A stretch of 64,000 nucleotides of DNA, from positions 7,317,404 through 7,381,403 of the forward strand of contig NC_088103.1 in NCBI RefSeq assembly GCF_036370855.1, in the 5' to 3' direction. The stretch comes from Dromaius novaehollandiae (lineage: Eukaryota > Chordata > Aves > Casuariiformes > Dromaiidae). The position numbers and the translations under genes are program-made. Shown here piece after piece: positions 26,736 through 39,451 of this stretch. Numbering within the stretch: the stretch's first letter is position 1; the number at the start of each line of letters is the position of its first letter. The notes under the pieces were generated by a model. The model was not told the origin of the DNA. It did no database searches and saw only the letters and a list, made by a program, of their open reading frames with translations.

Positions 26736-27864
26736 TTTGACTATTTTGACTTTTTTTTTTTTTTTTAAAAGAAAAGTAAAAGAAACACCTCCTGGAAATG
26801 TAAGCACAGCACTGCAGGAAGAGCTCTTCTTACTTGGCTAGCATAGTGATTACATCCAAGCATCTTGCACCCAAGGAGTTTGCTGATGCTTTGCCTGCAG
26901 CCACTTCCCAGTGCAGGTATTTGTTCTTTAACTCCACCAGTTAAAAGAGAAGCTCAGCCAAGATGAGGTTTTATGCCTCAGCAGTTTGATCCTGAGGTCC
27001 CAAGTCCTTTGTTTTTCTCTAACATGCTTGAGCTTAGCCTTTGCAAGTCACCTTGTGCACTAATGCGAGTCAGTGATTTACTCATCCTGACCCGATTTCT
27101 CATGCAGGCTTCAAACTTGTTTACTCGGGGGACAAGGAGCTTGTGCTGAGCAAACTGGCACGAGAATTAGGTGTGAGCCTTCAAGCTCTAGATTTACTCA
27201 GGACAGAAAGCTGTGCCCTCCCATCTCCATAGATGAGCTAGCTGTACATCCCAGCTCCAAAAATACTCTTACCATATGGGAATTGAGATAGGCACCTCAC
27301 ACCGCAACACAGCCAAACTTGCAATTGATATCATGCTCTGGGAGTAAACACAGAGGAACTTTATTCTATTTTTTCTGCTCTCCCCCTACTTCAGGCCTTA
27401 AATTTACTAGATGGCTTTAAGCTTGCCAACCACCTCAATCTTATCAAAAATGTCAAAATCCTGCACAAGCACAAAAACATGTGCTGGCAAGTTTTACTGC
27501 CAGGGAGGCTCCTCAGGGATAATATTTTTGTAGTGAGAAATAACAGCAGGTCTTGAAAAGTATCCTTCCTTCATCTTAAAGGGTTATGTACGTACCTACA
27601 ACAGAGGTGACACTTGAGCTTGTGAGGCTGTGCACAGCATTCCCGACTCCATGCCAAGAGACTTAGCAGTTGCATTCAAACCACTGACTACCAGTTTGAT
27701 TCCCATGGCAGAATGCCACTTTTCTTAAAAGCTAACATACTCTACAGATTCTGCCAGTATCCACGTCTAACTGAGGAAAATCCCCAAAACCTCTAAAATA
27801 CAGCATGTAATTACAGTCAGAAATGGAGCAGTCATCGCTTGCACCAATTTCTGCTATGTTGCAG

Positions 27865-28156
27865 GTTAATCGACACTTCCAAGGCATCTCCCTCAGGGAG
27901 CCCTGCTTTTTCTGACCTTGCTAATTCCAGTTTAAACTCTTCCGATGCGCTGCCGGATTTCAGTGCCGCTGGGCTTTACTCCTGCCCCAACTGCAGTCTC
28001 CGGTTTCTGCCTCACAGCGGGACTTTTGCCACTGCTTTTGAGAGCCAGAAGTCATCAGCACACCAGCTTCGGCAAAGGCAACCGTGTGAACTACACCACA
28101 CTAATGTCCTCAGTCGCAGAAGGGTATTACACGTGACACAGTTACACACAAAGCAG
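27865..28156 (+). other. Exon-like open frame, Ser-rich, unknown
   Basis: A 292-nt open frame bounded by a good acceptor (TGCTATGTTGCAG) and a CAG|GTACTT donor, phase 2 to phase 0. The encoded stretch is Ser-rich (S-K-A-S-P-S-G-S-P-A-F-S near the start) with a C-P-N-C pair followed by a downstream His. GC content is higher than in the flanks. I recognise no family and found no partner exons, so it may be a lncRNA exon or chance. Confidence 0.2.
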
Positions 28157-29412
28157 GTACTTTCAGCTAGTACAGCATGAGTTCATAAAAATGATAACAG
28201 CACTAAGATTGCCCCTTCATGTTGCATTTGACATATGCAGCAACAGGGATGCTTTGAAACACTGGTTTTCAGGTAACTGCAAAATTTTAAGATATGGCCT
28301 TTCCTTCCCTTTTGGCCCTGTGCAGAATCAGAAGATTTTTTTGTCTGTGATCCCACAGTTTTTCTTTCACCACACTAAGAATAAATCTGAGCACAAGAAG
28401 GTGCAACAACCTGCCTTTTTGACCTTTTACTGTAGATTCCAGCTGAAGATTGGAAGCAGCATCTGCAAACTGTAACTTCACATACATAAGCCACAAGCCA
28501 AAAATTATTCTCAGCTATAACAATATACAGAAAAGCAAGTCTCATGGAAAGCTTGGTTTTCAGCAGAGATAAGCTTTTGGTAATGTGTATAATGTCATCC
28601 TGTAACAGGAGCAGAGCTCAAAGCAAGATTGCACAAACCTGACTATAAGTCTGTGTCATATTAAGTACATTGTCCGGGTGTGTAATCTTCCCACTGCGCC
28701 CCTGGGAGCTGAACTGCAATATAGGAAATATATGCAAAGTACCGCATCTGATCTCGCATCCCGAGTCTTTTCTGTGCCCTCCTTTCAGACCGCAGATCCA
28801 GCACCGCGGTGGAGCCGGATCTGAACTCAGCACTGATGCCAAGACCCTGCAAACAGCAGCCAGCCAATAATCTGGACATTTTTATGCCTGTTAATGTAAC
28901 ATTCAAAACATATCATTGCTATATCAACAACTATAACGTTCTTTATTGCAACTTCTCCCGCTGCAACTCCTTCCAAGCAGGAGATTAAATTTGCAGCAAC
29001 AACCCCCAGCTATCTGAGGGGCACAGAGGAGGCATATCAAAATCGCTAGCATTTCTGGCTGCCAACTGCTCTCTCTGAAGTCTTCCACATGTCAGCTCGT
29101 GATTCCCTGTTAGTGTGCAGTTGCCATCAGGGGGTCTCTCCAGCAGAGAAGTCTTCAGCCATTTAAGGTCAACCGTTGCACCTTAAACATCACGGAGCCC
29201 ACAAAGACCGCGGAGCAGCATCGTAGCTCCTGTCAAACAACCGCACAACGTCCAAGTTCAAGTGCACTTTGACGCACACGGCCGTAGTTTTTATTTGCAT
29301 CAGTTTCTAGGGCAGACTAAGAACTGGTGCCCGCAGGGACCCAATCTAGCCAAAAGTCTTCACTTCTACTGCAACCTATACAACCTTAGGAGAAAGAAGA
29401 TGGGACAAGCAA

Positions 29413-29428
29413 AATAATAATAATAATA
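29413..29428. repeat. AAT microsatellite
   Basis: About five AAT units in a row. Confidence 0.85.
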
Positions 29429-29699
29429 CTCTGTTATCATACAGGTGGCTCTTCCCTCCATCTCCCCACAAAGCCAAGCATTGCCAGAGGTGTAATAACC
29501 AACAGTGCCTGCGTAGAGCTCAAGATGCAGGAGAAAGCACCAAGATTTTCAGCTGGTACTCGGCTCCCCTGCCTTTAAAGCAACTTGGAAATTGCAAAGA
29601 TGCCCAAAAATTTGGCAGCTGGAACTGAAAAAATGAGTCAGCCTTGTGTAGCCTTCTTCCCAGCACTGAAAGGGCATTGAATATATCCATGCAATTTGT

Positions 29700-30350
29700 T
29701 AATACATGATGGGATGGGATTGTCGAGACACAACCAACCCTCCTGGCCCCTTCCCTCAGGCAGGGACCTCCCCACCCCTCTGGGCCCCCTCGTCCCAAGG
29801 GAGCCACTGTGTCCTCGGGGCTGAGCTCAGGGCAGGAAGCGGGGGGACCCCCATCTGCCACGCAAGGCAGGGCTCCTTTCTGTTAACTTCGGCTGGTGCC
29901 GCCCTCTCGCCCAGGTTAGCAGCGGGCAAGGCCCAGTGGGTGACCCCCGGCCCGGCCATGCTGGGCTCCTCCTGCCCCCCTCACAGGGCAGCGCTAGGCC
30001 CCGCTGCCGCCCGGTCGCCTAGCAACCGCCCCCGCCCCGCCCGGTCGCCTAGCAACCGCCCCCGCCCCGCCCAGGCCCCGCCAGCCCCAGTCCTCCATTT
30101 TCCCTGCTCCTCTGTGGCTTTTTCTGGCCCAGCGGCAAATCTCCGTTTTTGCCTTATTTTTCGCGTGGGGGAACTGGCAGTAACCTGGGGAAACCGGAGC
30201 GTGGGCTGCCGCGCTGGTGGGCACGGGTCAGGGCTGCACTGCCCTGTGCTGGTGGGAAAGGGATCTATGGCCTCTCTCCAGCACCTGCCTGCTCTTTTGG
30301 GAGAGAGATGGCAGGGTTTTTGTTATATTTAAGACATGCGATTTAAAGGG
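29700..30350. promoter_or_regulatory. CpG island with GC boxes and twin RFX X-boxes
   Basis: A 600-bp GC-rich island in AT-rich surroundings. Its core (30009-30072) holds two copies of a 30-bp unit containing the X-box GTCGCCTAGCAAC (30014-30026 and 30044-30056) and CCCCGCCC Sp1-type boxes. The X-box matches the RFX consensus GTNRCC-N-RGYAAC in both half-sites. This combination is typical of promoters of ciliary genes. On the minus strand an ATG in good context (29959-29957) opens a short frame, and GCCCT|GTGAGG near 29983 is a possible first-exon donor. Overlapping frames on both strands, including one of 208 codons (29706-30332 plus), are probably composition artefacts. The gene it would serve is not identified. 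Confidence 0.5.
30009..30072. repeat. 30-bp tandem repeat carrying RFX X-boxes
   Basis: Two near-perfect copies, period 30 bp, within the CpG island. Each carries one X-box and one GC box. Confidence 0.9.
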
Positions 30351-30869
30351 TCACAGTATGAGGCCTGCTTCCACCTGTTCTTACACAAAACACATTCATC
30401 CTTTCCCTCAAAAACTGTGTTTAAAAATGTGAAAATATTTAGCCCCCGGAAGAGCCTTTCTTCCCCCGACGCTGCAGTCATTACACTTCATAAATAATCA
30501 ATCCCATCTGAGAGAGCGCAAATTTACCTCACTGCAGCTTTCAATGACTTCCCAGGGGAAGTGTCCTGACTGTCTTCTGGGAAGAAGAAGTAGTAGAAGA
30601 AACAGTCAATTTACTATACTCACCACCATTTATACATGTTATTCTTCATCTATATAAAATACACACACACGCATAGACACAGGAGGAGATTCAAAGCATC
30701 CAAGAAATCCTCAATTCTTCGTAGGATTAGCAGCTATTCCAAAATAATCAAGTCATTAAGTACATGAGTTAATACTGAAAAATATGATCTTCCAGCTCAG
30801 AAAAGACCCAGAGAAATAACAATTTACAAAAGACAGTTAAATCATTCATTATGTTTGATAGATCCCTGT

Positions 30870-30930
30870 AAAAAAAAAATATATACACATATACATTGAT
30901 ATACATACACACACACGTATGTATATATAA
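30870..30930. repeat. AT/AC-type simple-sequence region
   Basis: Interspersed ATATAC, ACACAC and TATATA motifs over about 60 bp. Confidence 0.7.
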
Positions 30931-31364
30931 AACTTTAAGTTCTGCTTCACCCATCTCTTCAAAAGCAGAAGACATGCTGCCAATTTGGGGATAAAAGATG
31001 CACTCAGAGGAACAAAAATAATAGAGGAATAAAAATAATAAATGATCTAGAAAGTTCAGATAACATTTTATGCCAGACATGAAAGAACCCATTTATAAAA
31101 CCAAGCCCACGGGTGTGTATATTGCTAGATAAGTAGGCATGAAGGGGTTTTAGCCCAGGATTAAGTAAGGTCATAGTACCTTAAAGCTGCAAGCTTGATT
31201 ACAACCAAGCCCCTGCCCTGGGACTCCTGCACACTCATACTCAGGGGATTTCTTCTCTGCTCCCCTTCCACCACAAAGATACAAGAAGAGATTTTTTTTG
31301 TTGTTGTTTGTTTTGTGTTGTTTTGCCTAGTTAGGAGTCTCTGGTCTCCATTCCTGGTTATCGC

Positions 31365-31389
<25 letters not shown>
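31365..31389. repeat. Poly(T) homopolymer, 25 bp
   Basis: An uninterrupted run of 25 T, followed by four A. Confidence 0.9.
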
Positions 31390-31396
<7 letters not shown>

Positions 31397-31832
31397 TGCC
31401 CTGAAAACAGTGGAACAACACCAAAATGCTTTCACACTTATTTCTCACAAAATGCCTTGATTGGTGTTAATTATGTTGTCTTCAGTCTCTTCCACATCTG
31501 TCCAATATCCAGCCTCAGATTCATCATCAAGCCATCTAACCTAAGTTAATTTATATCCACTTGCTCACCTTTTTAAATACTAGCTTTTCCTGAGTCCTCC
31601 AAAGCTTCTCCATCATTATAATATTTAGCAAAAACTAGTTGTAGTGATTTAAAGACTTCCTTTAAGCTTGCAAGTAACTTCATAACCCTAACAGATATTG
31701 TTAAATCTGCCACTACTTTGAAGTACTTTTTCCAATTAATACCAAAGTTTTCCTCCCAAAAATCTACTTATTGATAAAATATTCTATGTAAATATTGAAT
31801 GGATAAGTTTAAAATATATGAAGATGCTATGT

Positions 31833-31853
31833 AAAAAAAAAAAAAAAAAAAAA
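31833..31853. repeat. Poly(A) homopolymer, 21 bp
   Basis: An uninterrupted run of 21 A. Confidence 0.9.
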
Positions 31854-32544
31854 GGTATCTAGCTCACACTTGCTATTAACAGCAGCATGGCCAAGAAGCA
31901 AGAACAGGTCAAATTATAACATAAATGTTTACAATGTAAACATAATTCTGTTTGTGTAGCTCCCACTTTTATATATAATCTTTTGAATTCCTACATTAAG
32001 TATACAAAATACATTCCCTTAAGGAAGAAAACACAGTGGCCCTTACAGTGGACCTTAAGAGCAACAGAGAATCCTTTGGCAAGATTTGAGGCTGGTTTAC
32101 AGTCCCTCAAAGCCAACAGAAACAGTCCCAGTAAAAACAAAAGTTTGTCAAGATCTTGACAAAAATTAGCAAGATTTGGAGATAAAACCTACTTTTTTTT
32201 CCCCAAAAAACAAACATGTAATTTCAAAAGAGCTTGCAAAACAACATAGCTAACCCTGGGCAAAGAGGCCACATAACACGTGGGAATTTCATTTTTTGCC
32301 ATCATGGAAGGACCAGGAAGCTGGCAGCATAGCCACAGGACTTTCATTTCAGTATTTGAGAGTCTTTCCCCATGAAAAGTGCTTTTTCCATGAAAAGACA
32401 TTCTTGAAAGGCAAGTTTTGGGATATACAGCAGTGTGAGACCTCCTTGCATGCCCTCACCTTTGGAGAAGGCAGCACGGCACAGCAGAGCCCCGCAAAGG
32501 CTGGCCCCACTGGCACATAGCACAGCCACACACACCAGAGCCAG

Positions 32545-32650
32545 ACATGCAATTGCCATTAATGAGAAAAATTAACTCCTGAGCCTGGCACGTGGGTCTC
32601 ATGGTCACCAAGCTTTTCTCATGAGAGGTCATTATTAATTTACAGAACTG
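32545..32650. promoter_or_regulatory. Candidate regulatory block with E-box and homeodomain cores
   Basis: Contains GCCATTAATGAG and ATTATTAATTTA, a CACGTG E-box (in GGCACGTGGG), and two ATGAGA/TCTCAT-type motifs within about 100 bp. No repeat signature. Looks like a conserved noncoding element, but conservation was not tested. Confidence 0.25.
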
Positions 32651-35439
32651 CTAGGGAAGAAAGCATACAGCTTCTGGGAGATGGTCCGTGCATCCAGTGA
32701 ATGATGCAGGACTGGGGCCCTCAGAGAGCAGCCAGGATGATTAACCAAGAGCAGAAGGGTACTCTGTAGCTTGTGCCCTACAGAAAACCTTGAAACTATG
32801 CTGAGGCTACACAAGATAGATTCTTCTGTCTACAAAGGCTGAACCTCTGTAGCCCACCAGAAAAGAAACCCACACAATACCACATGCCAGCATGCACATG
32901 AACCCACTCACCATGTCCTCAGAGATACCTCCAGCCATCCAAACCCCCACACCACCAACAGCAGAAAACAATGAAGGATCATGCATAAGAAAAGCCAAAG
33001 ACTTACAGCCATTTCAAGCTCTAGTCCTCTTCACCTGCAGCCCAACCACAGCAAGCTTCCCTGAGCCTTACAAAGAGGGCTTTCATCTTTTAAATAGAGG
33101 CCACCTGTAGCAAGGAAGACTTCCCCCATTGCACTCGAGCATCACTTACTCCGTGCTCTCTGTTTTCTCACAGCCGGCTGTGCTTAACATGCTGCAGCAG
33201 AAGCAGCCAAGAGGGGTTTTCCCAGGCAGCACCAGCTGGTAACTCCAGCTGCGTGTGCTCCAGGCTGATGCATTGCAAGGGGAGCAAAAGGAGCCCACCG
33301 TGCTCCTGAAAAGTTACACGCTAGGGCAGCAAGGCCAAGGCACGGTGGGGTGACGTCTCCAAAAGTTTCTCTAGGCTAAAGCCTAAGAGAGGCATTTGAG
33401 CTTGGCGAGGGGCGGGGGGTCTGCATTGGGGGTGAAGTGGAAGATGTCTTGAGGATCTAACTAAAATAAAACTGTGGAATAGTATCGATGTACACACACG
33501 CACACAACTATGACTACAATCACAAAGGCAGGTTAACAGTTTGATCCCTTTTCCGCTGAGGACAACACGTTGCAAAGTGCACATTTCCAAGCTTCACTTT
33601 TACGGTATTCCTGCCATTAAGGGCTGAACTCAGCAAATGATTTGTAGACTTCTGACAGACAAAGACTTTTTGCTTTCTTCTTTTTCCTAAAATACTTATT
33701 TTTGGATTTACATCTACGTGGTTCAATTAGAAAACAAAACGAAGAATGAAGCAGGACAGAAAGCACACCTTCAAGGCAAGGCTCAAAGGGGAATTACGAA
33801 AACCATGTGCCAAAGGGAACGGCTATTAATATTTCAATTGCACTCTACCACTGCAGTATTAGACACCACTATTCAGTTTTTAAGGCAGGGTCTTCCCTCG
33901 TTTCACTGACAAAAATAAAGTAATCAAAATGCGCCTAATCCTGGAAATAGCACCTGAGCTATCCTCATACACACGTCTCACCCGCACGCCTTGGGCAAGC
34001 AGTTTTACATAAAACACTGCGGCCTTATTTTTTCAACTCTGATTTCCCTAGCCAATATAATATTGTTTTTTAAATAGCGAGAGGGAGTCAAATATCTCTT
34101 ATAACACTCGGTTATTCCGTAGTCCTTGATGCTTCAGTCTGTCTTGCTTCTCCACGGACGTTGTTGCCATCTAGTGTGATGATGATGTGACTGCCATAAT
34201 TTTCGATACAGAAAAAAATGTAGGAAGCAAATGCAGTATCAAAACCAGTGAGTCGAGATTGCAGTAAAGCTAGACTGAACCTGGGAGCAAGCAGCAATTA
34301 TTGGAGCAGCATTTCAAAAGTTAGGTGGTTATAAGGACTGATTTGGTGGTCCTACGTATAAGACAGGTTTTGGCCAAGTGGTTGTGCTACCATACTTTTC
34401 ATCTGCTGTGTTCAGCTTTTAATCCAAAATGTTAAACTCATCCTTTAATAGTCTCTGCGTCCTTCCTTTTTTTTCAGTTTCTGCTAGCAAAAGTCTAAAA
34501 AAAAAAACCAAAATAAAAAAAATGACAAGCATTTGGAAAGATACTCTTGATGCATTGATTCCAGTTGCAATGTAAATGTAAAAGGAAAATGTACATATCT
34601 TTAAAGGCAACTAATCATACTGGAAAAAATTGAAGTATAATACAACACATAGACATTACTGTACAATAACAAACCATTTTTGCATCAAGAGCTGGATTAT
34701 GGGGCATCAGTTCTCAAGACTATATGTCAAAGTGCCTAGATCACTCCCCTGAATCAAAGGGCAGTTAATTTGAGACTTGGAAAGAAAAAACATCTGGAAA
34801 TCCAGATGTATTCATCCCATTCCTTAAGACTAGTTTGCAAAGAGGGACCCACATCTCAATGACATCTCCTTTCAGGGATTAGGTCTTGACTGGCACATAT
34901 TTGGCTGTGTTTCTTTCCTAGAGAAATTGTATGTTGGCCGGTTGTACTGGAACAGGCCACAGAAGGCAGATACTAAACCAAGCACAGACGTGCTGGGGTG
35001 GCCACACATCTCCGGAGTGACGATACGCCGGCTCAGGCAGAGTAAATGCCTCATGGAGATACAGAGATATCAGGTAGATACCTTAGATGTGCCCATCGTG
35101 GGAACGTGGTGAGATCAGATAGCTGAGCCTGAAGTTTCCCCTGTTGCCTCACAGTGAAGACCCCAGTCACCAGGTTATAAAGTGAGATAGAAATTGCTTT
35201 CACCTAATCAACAGCATATAGAAAAGGGGAGATAATCTCACAAAGTTGGTCTATTTATATTCTTGCTGGCAACCAGATTGGGAGAAAAAAATATTTCTTC
35301 AAATCTCTGAGATGCAACAAGCGTTTTTTGGTATTTTCAGTGCATGAGAGGAGACTGGGTTGATTTCCTATGGACCCGTACACAGTTAACAGGAGAAAAT
35401 GGTACCATAATATATCGGGCTCCTCTACGATGCATGTGA

Positions 35440-35690
35440 ACGAGAGTTATGGCTGAAGAGCTAATTAAAGTTCTGAAGCTTTTTAATTCCTGAATCCTTG
35501 GCTTCACAGCCTTCCTATTCTTTGAGCAGAAAGATTTACTTTGACTCAAGAGCTACATCTCTGATAATTTTTCCTGTAGCTAATTAATGTTTTTAAGAGC
35601 TGTCAGCAAAAGAAAGCTTGGGCAGCAAAGGAAAGTTTCATTAAAATATAAATCTCAAAATGTAAATCACTTCAGAGGACAACCCAAATT
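35440..35690. promoter_or_regulatory. Candidate regulatory block with paired AGCTAATTAA motifs
   Basis: The 10-mer AGCTAATTAA occurs at 35459-35468 and again at 35578-35587, with TTTTTAATTCC between and further A/T-rich motifs around it. TAATTA is the core bound by many homeodomain proteins. Suggestive of an enhancer; unproven. Confidence 0.3.
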
Positions 35691-38600
35691 GTGGCGGTCA
35701 GTCTGGGCTATGGCTGTCATTGGGGGAAGAATTTATTTGTAGGCATTGGCCGTTTTTAGCCTTTATTCACCTCTTTCACAACCTTTTCTATCTGCTGAAA
35801 GCTTGTCTGCTAGCATACAACCCTGATGATTTAAAATCAAGCAAGTTAATATTTCTAGTGCTTGCGGGGTAGGAATGTGCACGTTCATGTGTGTGTAGCT
35901 AGGACCGCAACATATACAACTATCCTTCAGACCTGTCACGATACACCTTTCTAAACCCACGTTTAAAACCTCTCTGCTCCTTATTTGCCATGTAGGCACA
36001 GGGTTATCAGCCCCGGTGGGATCCACCTGATGTTCCTGCAAAGGCTGTGCACAGCCTGGGGCCAGCAAGGCAGCCGATGAGGATGTCTGGTCCGAGCGTG
36101 GCCTCAGCCTTCAATTAGAGCGGCCACGGTTAGTTGCTGCTTTGGCAAGCTCCCAAAACTCGGTTGACGATGCGAGCCACAAAATAGGAATAGCAGTTTT
36201 TAAAAGGCGTGAGTCTCAGGCCTAAACCCAGGAAGGGAAAAAGCTCTTCTTTTCCCTTGGGACTCCCTCCCTGCTGCATTTCTAAGGCTTGCTAGGAGAA
36301 AAAGTAAACAAACAAATAAATAAAAATTAAAAATATTGCCTAAAAATAAATAAATAAAGGACTGTAAAAACTGAACCTAAAGAAAAAGCTCTCAACTGTG
36401 TCCCTCTGTAAGTCCTGTGTTCTTAAATAACTGCCCCCTCTCCTCATCCGTATCAACTGAAGCCTAGGGGACAACTTGTTTGACGTGTGCAGGTTTTGTA
36501 ACTGCCAGAAAAAGTAATTTTTTTTCAGCCGTCCTATATTGAGCTGCTTCTCTTGAGATGTATTCAAATAGCACAAGCGAAGGGAATACGCTTCAGGATT
36601 CAGGCTGTGTTACAACGTGACCCGAAGGACGGGGGTGGCCCAGAGGGAGCGAGCTGGAGAAGCAGGGCACAGCTAGGGGAGCCCAACTCGTCCAGGATAA
36701 AAAAGAAATTGCTTCTCTGATGGCCTGCAAAGTGGGGATATGTTATGTCGAAGGCAGTCAAGAGCTAGCTTGCCTAGATCTAAGTCTTTCCTGCCGTACC
36801 TGAAGTGTTGCTGTCCATGTGACATAATACTGTCGTGATGTGCAAACTCAGAAAAAGACAAAGAAGTTGTATGTGTAGCGTTAGGAGCAATGATGTGCAA
36901 CATACCCCTTTCTTTTAGCACACAACGTAGCATGTAGATTTCTTCCTTTACTATATCCAAAGCCGTATTCCTCCTGGGAAATAAGAATACAGCTGGCTTG
37001 GAAATATTGTCAAGATGGGGATTTTCTACAGAAACGAGCAGCTTTAGCTGCTCGAAACTACCACATATATCCACGGCAATTTGTGCAAAGCTCTGGGTAG
37101 GATGAGTTTTACACTCTGCTCTCCCAGTAGACTAGAATGGGGACTCAAGAGTTAAGTAAGTGCAAACAACTGAAATACATCTGGTCATACAGCTGCAGAT
37201 CTTATAAAGTCTTTGTGGATTCCTCAGCCAGTCCCAAGTGGAACGCTTTAACGCACCAGGGGCATAGTCATTTGCTTTGCTTTTTATATGCTGACTTTGC
37301 AAATGAAAAATGTTGCTTTATTTACTTGTACAGCATTATTAGGTTAAAAAAAAAATTGACTCTTTAACTTCCTGGTAAAAATGAGAAACTTATACTTAAG
37401 GCCGGAAAGAGGAAATGCAGAGGAACAGCTCCAGAGCAATGCAAAAACAAGAGTAGGATGCTGTTTGTTTTTAATAAGCCCACTCCTTTGACCATCTGAC
37501 CAGTCCTTTTATGGACAAAAATGAGGTTTTTCCCATGACTGCTTTTATGACTGTGCCAAAATAGTCTTCAGTTTTGCCTTGTAAGTCACTTACAAATATC
37601 TATTCCAGACTGCAAACCATTGCTGCAAAGCCCTCCCAGAGAGCAAGTGTTCCAACTACTTCCACATTTTTTTAGTTCTTCTTTTACCATAATTGTTTTA
37701 AGGTTCATCTGATTACTACAAAATACATTTTTCTAAATAGAAATCCAACAGCGGAAGGCCTGGAGGTCACCCGGGCAAGTTATTCCAAGGATCTAGTGCT
37801 CTCCTCTTTATTTTAGCAGTCCTGGAGGCACTCGCCTGCTTTCCTGCTGTCCTGTGCTGACATCTTCTGGGCCCTACTCACACTGCACAAAACCAGATCC
37901 TGGGACATTGGCGGGAGGCAGCCCAAAATCCTCCAAATTCTGGGCATTAAGGGATTTCTGAACTGAGCAAAAAAATCTCGCTCTTCTGTTTTCCCACAAG
38001 GATTATTCTCCTCAGAGATTTCTTAGGTGGCCAAAAAAATAACATGAAACCAAACAAAACAACTCCCCCAACTACCTCCTAAGAGCTAATTTGCTTTAAT
38101 TTTATTATTCTGTATTACTATTAAGCAATAGCAGAGGAGGGCTCAGGAGTCTGGTCTGGGGTGTAAGTAATCTCTCGGCTTCCCAACATCACACGTTTTG
38201 AACTTTGCTGTGGAAAGCTGCTTCGTCCAAAGGCTACTTTAACTTCTCAAATGACCACGTCCCCAAATAAAGCTTTTGTTCAGGCAGAAGTGTAATGCCC
38301 TGGTTATGCATTTTCTTCACGGAGCTGCACATAGGGGAATCCAAGGCAACTACCACGTGCTTTCCTCTGTGCAGCTCTTTAACACCGTCCACGTGGTATG
38401 GAGGTCTTCTGCTCCCAGTGCGGTCACTGCATATCTAGGGGGAAGTCTGGCCAAGAGGCTGATGCACCCTCATCACCTGCATGTTGATTTGATCCAAAAG
38501 TGTCCTTAGTCCTCACATGGACAAGTGTTACAGCTAAATACCGAACAACAGCCCGGCAGCAGGAATGGAGGTGGCAGGGTGGGATTCACCTTGGCCCACG

Positions 38601-39312
38601 TTAGTGTCCCACAACGAAGGCCTCCAGATATCTCGGGCCCCCCTACTCCTCCCTGAACGCCTGGGCTGCTCTAGAAAAATTGCACTTCTCCCTCACCCAG
38701 CTGCTTAAAGCAGCCACCAAATGGAGTCCTGAGTTGTCTTTGGGCTCAGGTCAAGGCACATGCTTCAAGACAAACCTTCTGCACATGCAAGGCAGTAGCC
38801 AGAGTCCCTTGCCAAAATACAAGAGAACTGTTTACTGATGCTCACCACCTCGGGGATCAAGCAGTTGCAGAGTAGGAGGTTTTGCAACATAATTTTAGAG
38901 TTAGGCCTCTCATTTTCACCATTTTATTTGAAAGAAGCTTGTAAAGAACGGGCCTTGGCTTTAGGTGAGCTGATCAGTAACTCTTCACCCAGCTCTAATC
39001 CACTGTCGCCCCATCGATAATGAACCGCAACAACGCAAACATCGAGGTGAGTAGTCCAGTGTATTTAACAAGCGAGTACACACAACTCTTTCAGCACCTT
39101 CTCATTCAATTAAATAAACCTACAACATGAGAAATAGACTCGATGGTACATAGAAACGTCAATGATGATTTAAAAAGTGGTGCTAAGTAGTGCCGGTTTG
39201 AACACAAGTCTCATCACACAGGAAAATGATGCTATGCAGCTGCAAGCCAAATTAGATGTTTCCTGGAGAAGGGAGTGTTAGCAGAGTTAGTCTGGTGTTT
39301 TGTCTGTCACAG

Positions 39313-39451
39313 GTCACTAATTTTATCCCATTTCCCCCGTATCAAGCTGAAAAGCTTGGGCTGAAAGAGGTTCTTGGTCATCTTGAAACTGAATTGTGTC
39401 TCAAAGAAAGAGACTGGGAGAGAACAAGCCACTGGTCTGCACGGACCTGCT
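39313..39451 (+). other. Exon-like open frame, unknown
   Basis: A 139-nt open frame with a strong acceptor (TTTTGTCTGTCACAG) and a perfect GTAAGT donor, phase 0 to phase 1. The peptide (V-T-N-F-I-P-F-P-P-Y-Q-A-E-K-L-G-L-K-E-V then L-G-H-L-E-T-E-L) looks protein-like but is not recognised. Another strong acceptor (CTCCTGCATTGCAG, ending 39849) follows 400 bp downstream, but joining to it reaches a stop at once, so a noncoding transcript is at least as likely. Confidence 0.25.

Larger units (their letters stand above)
20161..29699. other. Intergenic, AT-rich, homopolymer tracts and two weak exon-like frames
   Basis: Contains long A and T homopolymers (22250-22273, 25827-25856), a possible MIR remnant near 26630-26735, and two splice-bounded open frames listed separately (22618-22725 minus, 27865-28156 plus). 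An AAT microsatellite lies at 29413-29428. No other gene or RNA seen. Confidence 0.45.
30351..39312. other. Intergenic, AT-rich, simple repeats and candidate conserved blocks
   Basis: Holds AC/AT-type simple repeats (30661-30672, about 30870-30930), T and A homopolymers (31365-31389, 31833-31853), and two homeodomain-motif blocks listed separately (32545-32650, 35440-35690). The open frame at 36673-37074 (minus, 133 codons) is not recognised. No RNA gene seen. Confidence 0.45.

Noticed and set aside
29706..30332. 208-codon plus-strand open frame in the CpG island
   Set aside because: Low-complexity Pro/Arg/Ala composition from GC-rich tandem repeats, with overlapping open frames on the other strand. 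It reads through the X-box promoter core and so is unlikely to be coding.
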